DNA of 32,129 nucleotides from Actinoplanes oryzae (GCF_030757795.1 NZ_JAUQWH010000101.1:1-32129), one strand, 5' to 3'; positions 22,973 to 31,401 are shown, counted from the first letter of the stretch. Notes: generated by a model not told the origin, from the letters alone. Made by a program: numbers and translations.

Positions 22973-24355
22973 GTGACCAGTTCCGTCTCCGGACTCGCCA
23001 GCGGTCTCGACACCACGTCCATCATCAGCTCGCTGATGCAGGTGGAAGGCGCGACCCAGACCCGGCTCAAGAACAAGGTCTCCGCCGCCGAAACCGTCGT
23101 CTCGTCCTACCAGTCGGTCAACTCCAAGCTGGTGGCGCTCAAGAACGCCGCGGCCGACGTCAGCGCCCTGTCGACCTGGCGCGGCGTCAAGCCCACCACC
23201 ACCTCGGCCTCCGTGACGGCGACCGCGGTCGGCGGCACCAACACCGCGACCGGCAGCCTGACCTTCGACGTCGTCGAGCTCGCCAAGGGCCAGTCCACCA
23301 CCGCCCGCGTCGCGTCCTCCGGCAACGTGACCACCGCGTCCGAGTTCAAGGTCAAGGTGGGTACGGCCGACGAGGTCACCGTCAGCCTCGGCGACGACAA
23401 GTCCGCCAAGGGCATCGCCGACGCGCTCGCCAAGGCCGGCGTCACGGGCGTCAAGGCCTCCGTCGTCACCACCGGCGGCAGCGAGAACATCCTGCAGTTC
23501 GTCAGCTCCAAGACGGGCACGGACAACGGCTTCACCATCACCGGCCTGGACGGCGTCTCGCTCGCGACCAGCGCCGCCACCAACGCCAAGCTGCAGGTCG
23601 GCGGCGCCGACGCCGAGGGCGGCTACAGCGTCACCAGCAGCACCAACACCTTCACCGGGCTGATGGCCGGCGTGACGCTGACGGTCAGCAAGAAGGAGAC
23701 CGGCGTCACGCTCAACTCCGAGTCCGACGTCTCGGGCATGGCGGCCAAGTTCAAGGGCCTGGTCGACGCGGCCAACGCGGCGCTGACCGAGGTCACCAAC
23801 CAGACCAAGTACGACGCCGCCACCAAGGCGAGCTCCCCGCTCACCGGTGACTTCATGGTCCGCCAGATGAGCCAGACGATCCTGAGCACGGTCAGCCAGG
23901 GGCTGACCTACCGCAAGGACGGCGCGCCGGCCGCCCCGGACGCGAAGACCGCCTCCGCCGCGGACATCGCCGCCGACAAGGCCGCCAACGTGGTCAACTT
24001 CGGCTCGCTCAGCAAGTTCGGCATCGAGCTCGACCGCAGCGGCCAGCTGACCTTCGACGAGACCAAGTTCACCGCCGCCTACAACGCCGACCCGACGGCG
24101 ATCAAGCAGGCCGGCATCGCGCTGGGCGACAGCTTCCGCACCGTCGCCAACACCCAGATCACCAACGTCACCAACAGCATCACCGGCCGCAAGAACAACA
24201 TCGACTCGCTGAACCTGCAGATCGACAACTGGGACGTCCGGCTCGCCGCGAAGAAGGTGGCCCTCACGAAGCAGTACTCGGACCTGGAGACCGCCCTCGG
24301 CAAGCTGCAGTCCCAGGGCACCTGGCTCTCGGGCCAGATCGCCAGCCTCGGCTGA
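22973..24355 (+). CDS. fliD: Flagellar filament cap protein FliD
   Basis: 460 residues from GTG at 22973 (AGGTGA upstream). The N-terminus SSVSGLASGLDTTSIISSLM and the following coiled coil match FliD_N, the C-terminal part (FGIELDRSGQLTFDETKF to SGQIASLG) matches FliD_C. The middle is Thr/Ala/Lys-rich domain D2/D3. FliD caps the filament and guides flagellin subunits into place. No separate promoter of the FliA type is seen, so it probably depends on read-through from fliC. Confidence 0.96.
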   Translation: MTSSVSGLASGLDTTSIISSLMQVEGATQTRLKNKVSAAETVVSSYQSVNSKLVALKNAAADVSALSTWRGVKPTTTSASVTATAVGGTNTATGSLTFDVVELAKGQSTTARVASSGNVTTASEFKVKVGTADEVTVSLGDDKSAKGIADALAKAGVTGVKASVVTTGGSENILQFVSSKTGTDNGFTITGLDGVSLATSAATNAKLQVGGADAEGGYSVTSSTNTFTGLMAGVTLTVSKKETGVTLNSESDVSGMAAKFKGLVDAANAALTEVTNQTKYDAATKASSPLTGDFMVRQMSQTILSTVSQGLTYRKDGAPAAPDAKTASAADIAADKAANVVNFGSLSKFGIELDRSGQLTFDETKFTAAYNADPTAIKQAGIALGDSFRTVANTQITNVTNSITGRKNNIDSLNLQIDNWDVRLAAKKVALTKQYSDLETALGKLQSQGTWLSGQIASLG

Positions 24356-24429
24356 TCCGGCGTGCGGCCCGCCCGCCGCACCCGCTTTGCAATCAGGGAA
24401 CCAGCCACGCAACCGAACTGATGAGTAAG

Positions 24430-24457
24430 ACCGGGCCGCCACCGCCGCCGGCCCGGT
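24430..24457 (+). terminator. Hairpin between fliD and fliS
   Basis: ACCGGGCCG pairs with CGGCCCGGT (nine pairs) around a ten-base loop in the 158-base gap between fliD and fliS. No T-run; an attenuator or an mRNA-stabilising hairpin is as likely as a terminator. Confidence 0.5.
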
Positions 24458-24513
24458 GCACCACCTGACCTGACCGCCCATGGAATCCGCCCATTCCTGA
24501 GCAAAGGGACCCG

Positions 24514-24906
24514 ATGACCTCACCGCAGCTGAACCGTTACCTCCAGGACTCCATCGCCACCGCCTCGCCCGGCAAGCTCCTGGTGATGCTCTACGACCGC
24601 CTCGTGATGGACCTGACCCAGGGCGAGGACGCCCTGCGTAACGGCAGCCGGGAAGTGGCCAACGACAAGCTCGGCCACGCGCAGGAGATCATCCTCGAGC
24701 TGCGTACCACGCTCGACGTCAACGCCTGGTCCGGCGCCCCGGGCCTGGCCAACCTCTACGGCTACCTGCTCACCGAGCTGATCGGGGCGAACATCGCCCG
24801 CGACCCGGAACGGGTGAAGGTGTGCCGGGGGTTCGTCGAGCCGCTGCGCGACGCGTGGCGGGAGGCGGCCTCCGCCGCGGCGGCCGGGCCGGCGTCCGTG
24901 GCCTGA
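24514..24906 (+). CDS. fliS: Flagellin chaperone FliS
   Basis: 130 residues, all helical, with the FliS pattern NRYLQDSIATASPGKLLVML, YDRLVMDL and GYLLTELIGANIARD. FliS binds the C-terminal helix of new flagellin and delivers it to the export gate. AAAGGG lies eight bases before ATG 24514. It follows fliD as in most flagellar systems. Confidence 0.95.
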   Translation: MTSPQLNRYLQDSIATASPGKLLVMLYDRLVMDLTQGEDALRNGSREVANDKLGHAQEIILELRTTLDVNAWSGAPGLANLYGYLLTELIGANIARDPERVKVCRGFVEPLRDAWREAASAAAAGPASVA

Positions 24907-24943
24907 CGACACACCAGGGACTCGTGAGCGGGATGGGGACAGC

Positions 24944-25264
24944 GTGACCGAAGAGTGGCGTGACGCCTGGACCGCCGCGCTCGACGAGCTCGAGATGGAC
25001 GTGGCCGCGGTCGAGCTGATGCTCGCCGACGAGCGGCGGCTGGCCGAGACGCCGGCCGCCGACCCGTGGCAGCCGCCGCAGCACCTCGGTGCGCTGCCGC
25101 TGGAGCTCAGGCCCCGGGCTGACGAGATCCTCACCCGCCAGCTGGCCGCGGCGAAGGAGATCGCGCGGCGGCTCACGGCGACCCGCGCCCAGCAGGCGAT
25201 GACCGGCCGGATCGAGACCGGCGAGGCCGTCAAACGGCCGGTGTATCTGGACTGCGCGATGTAG
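24944..25264 (+). CDS. Small helical protein, FliT-like by position
   Basis: 106 residues from GTG 24944 (GGGGA upstream). It has two amphipathic helices (DAWTAALDELEMDVAAVELM and EILTRQLAAAKEIARRL) and an unusual short tail, RPVYLDCAM. The size, the helical make-up and the place directly after fliS fit FliT, the chaperone of FliD, but sequence identity to known FliT cannot be shown from motifs. It ends the filament operon; a strong terminator begins four bases later. Confidence 0.7.
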   Translation: MTEEWRDAWTAALDELEMDVAAVELMLADERRLAETPAADPWQPPQHLGALPLELRPRADEILTRQLAAAKEIARRLTATRAQQAMTGRIETGEAVKRPVYLDCAM

Positions 25265-25267
25265 TGA

Positions 25268-25301
25268 CCCGGGATCCCCGCGAGGGGGTCCCGGGTTTTT
25301 T
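25268..25301 (+). terminator. Rho-independent terminator of the filament operon
   Basis: CCCGGGATCCCC pairs with GGGGGTCCCGGG (12 pairs, one G-T) around GCGA, followed by six T. This is the only classical hairpin-plus-T-run terminator in the flagellar part. Confidence 0.92.
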
Positions 25302-25302
25302 C

Positions 25303-25323
25303 GTGCAACCGTCCGGCAACCGC
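25303..25323 (+). promoter_or_regulatory. TcrA-box direct repeat upstream of flgB
   Basis: GCAACCG-TCCG-GCAACCG is a perfect match to GCA(A/C)CCG-N4-GCA(A/C)CCG. It lies seven bases before the -35 of the FliA-type promoter. A third partial copy (GCAACCA) lies in the spacer of that promoter. Confidence 0.7.
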
Positions 25324-25329
25324 CAGCGG

Positions 25330-25355
25330 CTCAGCGAAATCGCAACCAGGCCGAA
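25330..25355 (+). promoter_or_regulatory. FliA-type promoter of the flgB operon
   Basis: CTCA (25330-25333)-N16-GCCGAA (25350-25355), a perfect match to the FliA motif. A start near 25362 gives a leader of about 70 bases to flgB. Confidence 0.8.
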
Positions 25356-25431
25356 CCTGAGGGTACGAGCAACGGACTGCTCACGGGACCGCCACGGAAC
25401 GGCGACCTGGCACCACCGGAAGGAACCCGTC

Positions 25432-25779
25432 GTGTTCGACGACGTCGCATCTTCTTCGCTCCGCGTCGCGGTCGCCGGCCTGTCCGCCCGGCAGAACGCC
25501 ATCGCGAACAACATCTCCAACATCGAGACGCCCGGATACCAGGCCCGTAAGGTCAAGTTCGAGGAGGCGCTGAGCAGCGCCGTCGCGCACGGGCAGTCGC
25601 CCGCCGGGGTCACGCCCAGCGTGCAGAACTCGCTGGAGCCGACGCGCCTGAACGGCAGCAACGTCAACCTCGACGAGGAGACGCTCTCGCACATCGACAC
25701 GACGATGCGCTACCAGCTGACGATCCGCGCTCTGGACGGCAAGTACAGCCTCATCCGCGAAGCCATCAAGGGGGCCTGA
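25432..25779 (+). CDS. flgB: Flagellar proximal rod protein FlgB
   Basis: 115 residues from GTG 25432 (GGAAGGAA upstream). LSARQNAIANNISNIETPGYQARKVKFEEAL is the rod-family signature, and the C-terminal helix TTMRYQLTIRALDGKYSLIREAI closes the coiled coil. FlgB begins the proximal rod on FliE. The stop overlaps the flgC start (TGATG). First gene of the rod/MS-ring/export operon. Confidence 0.95.
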   Translation: MFDDVASSSLRVAVAGLSARQNAIANNISNIETPGYQARKVKFEEALSSAVAHGQSPAGVTPSVQNSLEPTRLNGSNVNLDEETLSHIDTTMRYQLTIRALDGKYSLIREAIKGA

Positions 25780-26174
25780 TGAGCACGTTCAACGCGATCG
25801 GCGTGGCGGGCAGCGGCGTCACCGTCTACCGCAAGTGGCTGGACGCGGTCTCCGACAACATCGCCAACATCGACAACGTCAGCCGCACCTCCGAGAGCGC
25901 CTTCCAGGCCCGCTACGTCGTGGCCCAGGAGGCGCAGGACGGCAACGGGGCCCAGGTCGGCGGCATCGCCTACGGCAACGCGGAGGGCCGGCTCGCCTAC
26001 GAGCCGGACAACCCGCTGGCCGACACCGAGGGCTACGTCCGGCGCCCCGACATCGACCTCGGCAGCCAGATGGCCCAGCTGATGATGGCCCAGCGCGCGT
26101 ACCAGGCGAACCTGTCGGTCGTCGACCGGGCCCGCGAGTCGTACCAGGCCGCCATCAACCTCGGGAAGGCCTGA
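25779..26174 (+). CDS. flgC: Flagellar proximal rod protein FlgC
   Basis: 131 residues. AGSGVTVYRKWLDAVSDNIANIDNVSRTSESAFQARYVV is the FlgC form of the rod signature, and YVRRPDIDLGSQMAQLMMAQRAYQANLSVVDRARE is its usual C-terminal helix. Translationally coupled to flgB through a one-base overlap. Confidence 0.95.
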   Translation: MSTFNAIGVAGSGVTVYRKWLDAVSDNIANIDNVSRTSESAFQARYVVAQEAQDGNGAQVGGIAYGNAEGRLAYEPDNPLADTEGYVRRPDIDLGSQMAQLMMAQRAYQANLSVVDRARESYQAAINLGKA

Positions 26175-26176
26175 TC

Positions 26177-26512
26177 ATGACCTCTCCCATCAGCGGGCTC
26201 AGCGCGGTGAGCGGCCTCAGCGCCGTCCAGGGTCTCAGCGGCGTGTCGGGGGCCTCGGCCGCCACCGGCGCCGCGGCCGCCACCGGACCGAACAGCGACT
26301 TCGCCAGCATGCTGTCCAAGGGTCTCGAGAGCGTGCAGACCGCCCAGTCGAAGGCCGGCGACCTGGCCGTCCAGGTGGCGAACGGCACGCTGCAGGACCC
26401 GGCGCAGTACACCATGGCTTCCACCGAGGCCGCCCTCGGCCTCCAGCTCACCATGGCCATCCGGAACAAGGCCGTCGAGGCGTTCCAGGAGATCATGAGG
26501 ATGCAGGCCTGA
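26177..26512 (+). CDS. fliE: Flagellar hook-basal body protein FliE
   Basis: 111 residues. The first 35 are a low-complexity lead with repeated GLSAV/GLSGV and Ala-rich stretches; residues 38-111 are the FliE core (DFASMLSKGLESVQTAQSKA, STEAALGLQLTMAIRNKAVEAFQEIMRMQ). FliE joins the MS ring to the rod. ATG 26177 is two bases after the flgC stop, with GGAAGG upstream. Confidence 0.93.
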   Translation: MTSPISGLSAVSGLSAVQGLSGVSGASAATGAAAATGPNSDFASMLSKGLESVQTAQSKAGDLAVQVANGTLQDPAQYTMASTEAALGLQLTMAIRNKAVEAFQEIMRMQA

Positions 26513-26513
26513 C

Positions 26514-28115
26514 ATGACGGACCGTCTCCCCGCGCCGGTCCGCAAGGTCGGCGACACGTTCAAGTCCTTCACCCCCGGACAGAAGGCCGTCACGATCGCG
26601 GCCGTCCTCGCGCTCGCCATCGGCGGGTACTTCTTCGCGACCTGGGCCGCCAAGCCGGCGTACTCGCCGCTGTTCAGCAACCTGTCGAGCAAGGACGCCA
26701 GCGCGATCGTCGAGTCGCTGCAGAAGACCGGCACCCCCTACGAGCTGGCGAACGGCGGCGGCACGATCATGGTGCCGCAGGACCAGGTGTACGACCTGCG
26801 GCTGCAGCTGTCCGGCGAGGGGCTGCCCGGCGAGTCCGACACCGGTTACGCGCTGCTGGACCAGCAGGGCATCACCACCAGCGACTTCATGCAGCACACG
26901 AACTATCAGCGCGCGCTCGAGGGCGAGCTGTCCAACACCATCAAGTCGATCGACGGCGTCGAGGCGGCGACCGTGCACCTGGTCATGCCGCAGAAGGACG
27001 TCTTCGCCGACGACCAGAACAAGACGACCGCCTCGGTGCTGGTGCAGTCCTCGGCCAGCCAGCCGCTGAGCAACGAGCAGGTGCAGGCGATCGTCAACCT
27101 GGTCGCCTCGAGCGTCGAGGGTCTCGACCCGAAGCAGGTGACCGTGGCCGGGGCGGACGGCAAGATCCTGTCCGCCGGCGGGGGGCAGGCCCTGGCGAGC
27201 GGCAGCGGCAGCGGCGACGACTCGCCGACCGTCCAGTTCCAGAACAGGCTCAACACCTCGCTGCAGAACATGCTGGACGCCGTGGTCGGACCGGGTCACT
27301 CCGTCGTCACGACCACCGCCGAGCTCAACTTCGACGACACCCAGACGACCACGAAGACGTACACCTCGGATCCGTCGGTCGCCGCGCTGGCCGAGAGCAT
27401 CAGCCGGGAGGCGTACAACGGCAACGGCACCGGGAGCGGCGGCGTGCTGGGCCCGGACAACATCCAGGTGCCCAACGGCACGACCAGCTCCACCGGGACC
27501 GGTCAGTACGAGAACACCAGCACCACCCGCAACAACGCGGTCAACGAGACCACGCAGGTCAGCAACGCGGCCCCCGGCAAGATCGACCGGCTCAGCGTGT
27601 CGGTGCTGCTCGACGCCACGACCGCCGGCGCGGTGAACCAGGCCGACGTGCAGCAGCTGGTCAGCGCCGCGGCGGGCATCGACGCGACCCGGGGCGACAC
27701 CATCGCCGTGAGCGCGATGCCCTTCGACACCAGCGCCGCCACGGCCGCGAAGGACGCGCTCGCCCAGGCGACCGCCGCGGAGACCGCCGCCAAGCAGACC
27801 TCGCTGATCAAGACCGCGGCCATGGCCCTGGTCGTGCTCTTCCTGATCTTCCTGGCCTGGCGCTGGAGCCGGAAGCAGAAGAAGCGCAAGTCGCTGACCC
27901 CGGCCGAGCTGCAGCACCTGGAGGAGATGCAGGCGGCCCTGGAGCAGCAGCGGCTCGCCCAGCTCAACGCCGCCATCCCCAACCCCGCGATCGAGGCGGC
28001 GAACGCCACCCACGAGGCGCTGGAGGAGCGGCAGCGCGAGATCGAGCAGATGGTCGAGGACCAGCCCGAGGAGATGGCCGCCCTGCTGCGCGGCTGGCTC
28101 GGCGCCGGCCGCTGA
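26514..28115 (+). CDS. fliF: Flagellar MS-ring protein FliF
   Basis: 533 residues. TM1 at about 24-44, then the YscJ-like ring-building domain (YSPLFSNLSSKDASAIVESL, LRLQLSGEGLPGESDTGYAL), a longer periplasm-side region with Gly/Ser/Thr-rich insert, TM2 near 431-450, and a cytoplasmic C-terminus ending DQPEEMAALLRGWLGAGR, the short helix that binds FliG. It makes the base ring in the membrane that carries the switch and houses the export gate. ATG 26514 is one base after the fliE stop. Confidence 0.96.
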   Translation: MTDRLPAPVRKVGDTFKSFTPGQKAVTIAAVLALAIGGYFFATWAAKPAYSPLFSNLSSKDASAIVESLQKTGTPYELANGGGTIMVPQDQVYDLRLQLSGEGLPGESDTGYALLDQQGITTSDFMQHTNYQRALEGELSNTIKSIDGVEAATVHLVMPQKDVFADDQNKTTASVLVQSSASQPLSNEQVQAIVNLVASSVEGLDPKQVTVAGADGKILSAGGGQALASGSGSGDDSPTVQFQNRLNTSLQNMLDAVVGPGHSVVTTTAELNFDDTQTTTKTYTSDPSVAALAESISREAYNGNGTGSGGVLGPDNIQVPNGTTSSTGTGQYENTSTTRNNAVNETTQVSNAAPGKIDRLSVSVLLDATTAGAVNQADVQQLVSAAAGIDATRGDTIAVSAMPFDTSAATAAKDALAQATAAETAAKQTSLIKTAAMALVVLFLIFLAWRWSRKQKKRKSLTPAELQHLEEMQAALEQQRLAQLNAAIPNPAIEAANATHEALEERQREIEQMVEDQPEEMAALLRGWLGAGR

Positions 28116-28152
28116 TCTGCCACAGCCGACCTAGGTTCAGGGAGGAACCGCA

Positions 28153-29178
28153 TTGACCAGCCCGGCTCTCAGCACGAACTCCATGACCGGCCTGCGGAAA
28201 GCCGCCATCCTGCTGGTGCGGATGGGCAAGGAGTACTCGACCCGGGTCCTCGCCAACATGAGCGAGACCGAGGTCGAGGAGCTGTCGGCGGAGATCGCCC
28301 GCCTCGGCAAGCTCGAGCCGGAGGTCGTGGTCGACGTCATCGACGAGTTCTACGCGCTGGCGACCACCAAGCACGCCGGCGCGGGCGGCATGGCCTATGC
28401 GCGGGAGCTGCTTGAGGCCTCCCTCGGCACCGAGCGCGCCCAGCTGATCCTGGACCGGCTGCAGGCGTCGATGACGGACATGCCGTTCAACTTCCTGAGC
28501 CACGCGGACCCCCGGCAACTGCTCTCGTACGTGCAGTACGAGCACCCGCAGACGATCGCGCTGGTCCTCGCCCACATCCCGTCGGCGCTGGCGTCCTCGA
28601 TCCTGTCCGGGCTCGCCCCGGAGGTGCAGTCGGACGTCGCGCACCGGATCGCGGTCATGGACCGTACATCGCCGGACGTCATCCGGCAGGTCGAGCTGGC
28701 CCTGCAGCGCAAGCTCTCCACCGTGCTGCAGCCCGACGAGCTGTCCACGGTCGGCGGCCTCGACCCGCTGGTCGACATCATCAACCGGGCGGACCGCACC
28801 ACCGAGCGCCTCATCCTCGAGGCCCTGGAGGCGCGCAACCCGGAGATCGCCGAGGAGATCCGCCGGCGGATGTTCATGTTCGAGGACATCACCAGCCTCG
28901 ACGACCGTGCCGTGCAGCTGGTGCTGCGCCAGGTCGAGCCCTCCGACCTCGCCCTCGCGCTCAAGGGCGTCAACGAGGAGGTCCGCAACAAGGTCACCGG
29001 CAACCTGTCCGAGCGCGGCCGCGAGAACCTCCTCGAGGAGATGGACCTCATGGGCCCGGTCAAGCTGAAGATGGTCGAGGAGGCCCAGCAGAAGATCGTG
29101 TCGGTGATCCGCTCGCTCGAGGACTCCGGCCAGATCGAGATCCAGCGCGGTGGCGAGGCCGATGAGCTCGTCGCCTGA
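28153..29178 (+). CDS. fliG: Flagellar motor switch protein FliG
   Basis: 341 residues. FliG_N (TGLRKAAILLVRMGKEYSTR), FliG_M with the EHPQT motif (QYEHPQTIALVLAHI) and FliG_C with the torque helix (DDRAVQLVLRQVEPSDLALAL) are complete. The start is TTG 28153, eight bases after a strong GGGAGGAA; the next ATG (codon 12) has no such site. FliG links FliF to FliM/FliN and meets the stator. It overlaps fliH by 17 bases. Confidence 0.95.
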   Translation: MTSPALSTNSMTGLRKAAILLVRMGKEYSTRVLANMSETEVEELSAEIARLGKLEPEVVVDVIDEFYALATTKHAGAGGMAYARELLEASLGTERAQLILDRLQASMTDMPFNFLSHADPRQLLSYVQYEHPQTIALVLAHIPSALASSILSGLAPEVQSDVAHRIAVMDRTSPDVIRQVELALQRKLSTVLQPDELSTVGGLDPLVDIINRADRTTERLILEALEARNPEIAEEIRRRMFMFEDITSLDDRAVQLVLRQVEPSDLALALKGVNEEVRNKVTGNLSERGRENLLEEMDLMGPVKLKMVEEAQQKIVSVIRSLEDSGQIEIQRGGEADELVA

Positions 29179-29836
29179 GGAACGCCCCGTGCTGCGGGGC
29201 TCCACGGCACAGTCGGCCGCGGTCGCCTCCTTCGGCGTCGACCTGCGCCGCGGGGTGCCGATGGACAGCGCACCGGTGGAGCGGGCCAAGCAGGAGGCCC
29301 GTACAGCGGGCTATGCCGAAGGGTGGGCCCAGGGCCAGCGGGCGGCCGCCGTCGAAGCGGAAGCCGCGGCCGAGCGCGTGCGGGCCGTGGAAGCGGCGCA
29401 CGAGCAGCGCCGGGCGGTCGCGCTCAACCAGTCGATCAACGCGCTCGGCCGGGCGGTGACCGGGCTGGAGTCGCAGCTCATGCCCACCTTGCACGAGCTG
29501 CAGGAGGCCGTGCTGGCGCACGCCTTCGAGCTGGCCGAGGCCATCGTCGGCCGGGCGCTGGACGACGCCGAGGGCCGGGCCGCCGCAGCGCTGCGCCGGG
29601 CCATGAACGCCGCGCCGGAGCAGGGCGAGATCGTGGTCAGCCTGCACCCGGAGGACTTCCGCAACCTGGTCGGCACGGCGACCGACGCCGACTACGACTA
29701 CGAAGGGCGGCCGGTGCACCTGCGTCCCGACCCGGGCCTGCGCCCGGGCGACGCCGTGGCCGAGACCGGCACGACGACCGTGGACGCGTCCATCGCCGCC
29801 GCCGTGCAGCGAGCGAAGGAGGCCCTGCGGCTGTGA
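29162..29836 (+). CDS. fliH: Flagellar export ATPase regulator FliH
   Basis: 224 residues from ATG 29162 (GAGG upstream), inside the end of fliG. A GxxxG-type helix (AGYAEGWAQGQR), a long Ala/Glu/Arg coiled coil, and the C-terminal FliH/HrpE domain (EIVVSLHPEDFRNLV, RPDPGLRPGDAVAETG.TTVDASI) are visible. FliH forms the stalk for FliI at the export gate. Its stop overlaps the fliI GTG (GTGA). Confidence 0.93.
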   Translation: MSSSPEERPVLRGSTAQSAAVASFGVDLRRGVPMDSAPVERAKQEARTAGYAEGWAQGQRAAAVEAEAAAERVRAVEAAHEQRRAVALNQSINALGRAVTGLESQLMPTLHELQEAVLAHAFELAEAIVGRALDDAEGRAAAALRRAMNAAPEQGEIVVSLHPEDFRNLVGTATDADYDYEGRPVHLRPDPGLRPGDAVAETGTTTVDASIAAAVQRAKEALRL

Positions 29837-31140
29837 CCGACGTCTTCCGCAACCGCATCAACGCCGCGCTGGCCGCCGCGCAGCCGCTGAGCCGGGGCAA
29901 GGTCACCGGGGCGGTCGGCCTGCGGGTCACCGTGAGCGGCCTGGACGCCCGGGTCGGCGACCTGCTGCAGATGGGCGAGGGCGACGACGCCGTCCTGGCG
30001 GAGGTGGCCGCCCTCGACGGCGAGCGCCTCTCCTGCCTGCCCCTGGGCCCGATCGCCGGCCTCGGCACGGGCACCCCGGTCACCTCCACCGGCGGGCCGC
30101 TGCGCGTCGCCGTCGGCCCCGACCTGCGCGGGCGCATCCTCGACGGGCTCGGCCGGCCGATGGACGGCGGACCTCCCCTGCGCGGCGAGATGGTGAGCAT
30201 CGAGGCCGCGCCGCCGTCGGCCATGGAGCGCCAGCTGGTCGACGCGCCGATGCCGCTGGGCGTACGGGTGCTGGACACATTGGTCCCGTGCGGCCGCGGT
30301 CAGCGCATCGGCATCTTCGCCGGATCAGGTGTCGGCAAGAGCACCTTGATGTCCATGATCACGCGCGGCACCACGGCGGAGCTCAACGTCGTCGCCCTGG
30401 TCGGCGAGCGCGGCCGGGAGGTGCGCGAGTTCATCGAGCACGACCTGGGCCCCGAGGGCCTGGCCCGCTCGGTGGTGGTGATCGCCACCTCGGACACCCC
30501 GCCGCTGGTCCGCCTCCGGGCGCCGATCGTGGCCACGCGCATCGCCGAGTACTTCCGCGACGAGGGCCAGGACGTCCTCATGCTGATGGACAGCGTCACC
30601 CGCGCCGCCATGGCCCAGCGCGAGGTCGGCCTCTCGGTCGGCGAGCCGCCGGCCACCCGCGGCTATCCGCCGTCGGTCTTCGCCATGCTGGCCTCCCTGC
30701 TGGAACGGGCCGGGCCCGGCGCCCGCGGCAGCATCACCGGCCTCTACACCGTCCTGGTCGAGGGCGACGACCACAACGAGCCCATCGCCGACGCGGCCCG
30801 GTCCATCCTGGACGGCCACATCGTGCTGGACCGCAAGCTGGCCACGGCCGGCCACTTCCCGAGCATCCAGGCCCTCGACTCGATCTCCCGGGTGGCCAAC
30901 AAGATCACCACCAAGGAGCAGAAGGCGGACGCCACCGAGCTGCGCCGGATGATGGCCGCGCACCGGGAGGTGCGCGAGCTGGTGGAGATCGGCGCGTACG
31001 TGCCGGGGACCAACCCCGAGGCGGACCGCGCGACGGCCGTCTGGCCGCAGATCCTCGCGTTCCTGCAGCAGGGGCTCGACGAGAAGGTCTCGGCCGAGCA
31101 GGCGTGGGCCCAGCTGCGCCAGCTGATCGCCAGTGCCTGA
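29833..31140 (+). CDS. fliI: Flagellum-specific export ATPase FliI
   Basis: 435 residues, an F1-beta-like ATPase. Walker A GSGVGKST (164-171), catalytic Glu192 in GERGRE, Walker B VLMLMDSVTR (Asp253), and the FliI-type VGEPPATRGYPPSVFAMLASLLERAG. It forms the cytoplasmic hexamer that helps deliver substrates to the export gate. GTG 29833 overlaps fliH. The operon ends here at a hairpin; fliJ, which usually follows, is not present. Confidence 0.96.
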   Translation: MTDVFRNRINAALAAAQPLSRGKVTGAVGLRVTVSGLDARVGDLLQMGEGDDAVLAEVAALDGERLSCLPLGPIAGLGTGTPVTSTGGPLRVAVGPDLRGRILDGLGRPMDGGPPLRGEMVSIEAAPPSAMERQLVDAPMPLGVRVLDTLVPCGRGQRIGIFAGSGVGKSTLMSMITRGTTAELNVVALVGERGREVREFIEHDLGPEGLARSVVVIATSDTPPLVRLRAPIVATRIAEYFRDEGQDVLMLMDSVTRAAMAQREVGLSVGEPPATRGYPPSVFAMLASLLERAGPGARGSITGLYTVLVEGDDHNEPIADAARSILDGHIVLDRKLATAGHFPSIQALDSISRVANKITTKEQKADATELRRMMAAHREVRELVEIGAYVPGTNPEADRATAVWPQILAFLQQGLDEKVSAEQAWAQLRQLIASA

Positions 31141-31170
31141 GTCCCCGGCCGCCTAAGCGGCCGGGGACTC
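31139..31170. terminator. Bidirectional terminator after fliI
   Basis: A perfect 14-base-pair stem: GAGTCCCCGGCCGC and its complement around the loop CTAA. The fliI stop overlaps the left arm and the stop codon of the convergent gene lies in the loop, so it serves both strands. Confidence 0.88.
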
Positions 31171-31398
31171 CTTGCCGTCCGGGTCAACGGGCTCCGGGGT
31201 CACCGGGATGCCCGGCTCCTCCTTCTTGCCGTAGCCCGCCGTCACGAAGCGCAGCCCGGCCAGCAGGATCGCGGCGACCGGCACGGCGATCAGGAACCGG
31301 ATCAGCACCTGCGTGATGTCGATCTCGTCGAGCACGTACCGGTACAGCGCCGGCGCGGTGATCAGCAGCGCGAACAGCAGGACGGACGGGCGGATCAC
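31153..31398 (-). CDS. Small membrane protein of unknown function
   Basis: 81 residues from GTG 31398 (GGGGGTAA upstream, shared with the stop of the gene before). Two hydrophobic helices (SVLLFALLITAPALYRYVL and VLIRFLIAVPVAAILLAGLRF) are followed by a charged, Pro-rich cytoplasmic-type tail (KKEEPGIPVTPEPVDPDGKE). It is coupled to the gene at 31402, three bases apart. No family recognised; place next to the flagellar operon suggests a motility link only by proximity. Confidence 0.75.
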   Translation of the reverse strand: MIRPSVLLFALLITAPALYRYVLDEIDITQVLIRFLIAVPVAAILLAGLRFVTAGYGKKEEPGIPVTPEPVDPDGKESPAA

Positions 31399-31401
31399 CG
31401 G

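Noticed and set aside
26493..28013. Long leftward frame antisense to fliF
   Set aside because: Composition typical of GC shadow frames. fliF has all expected features.
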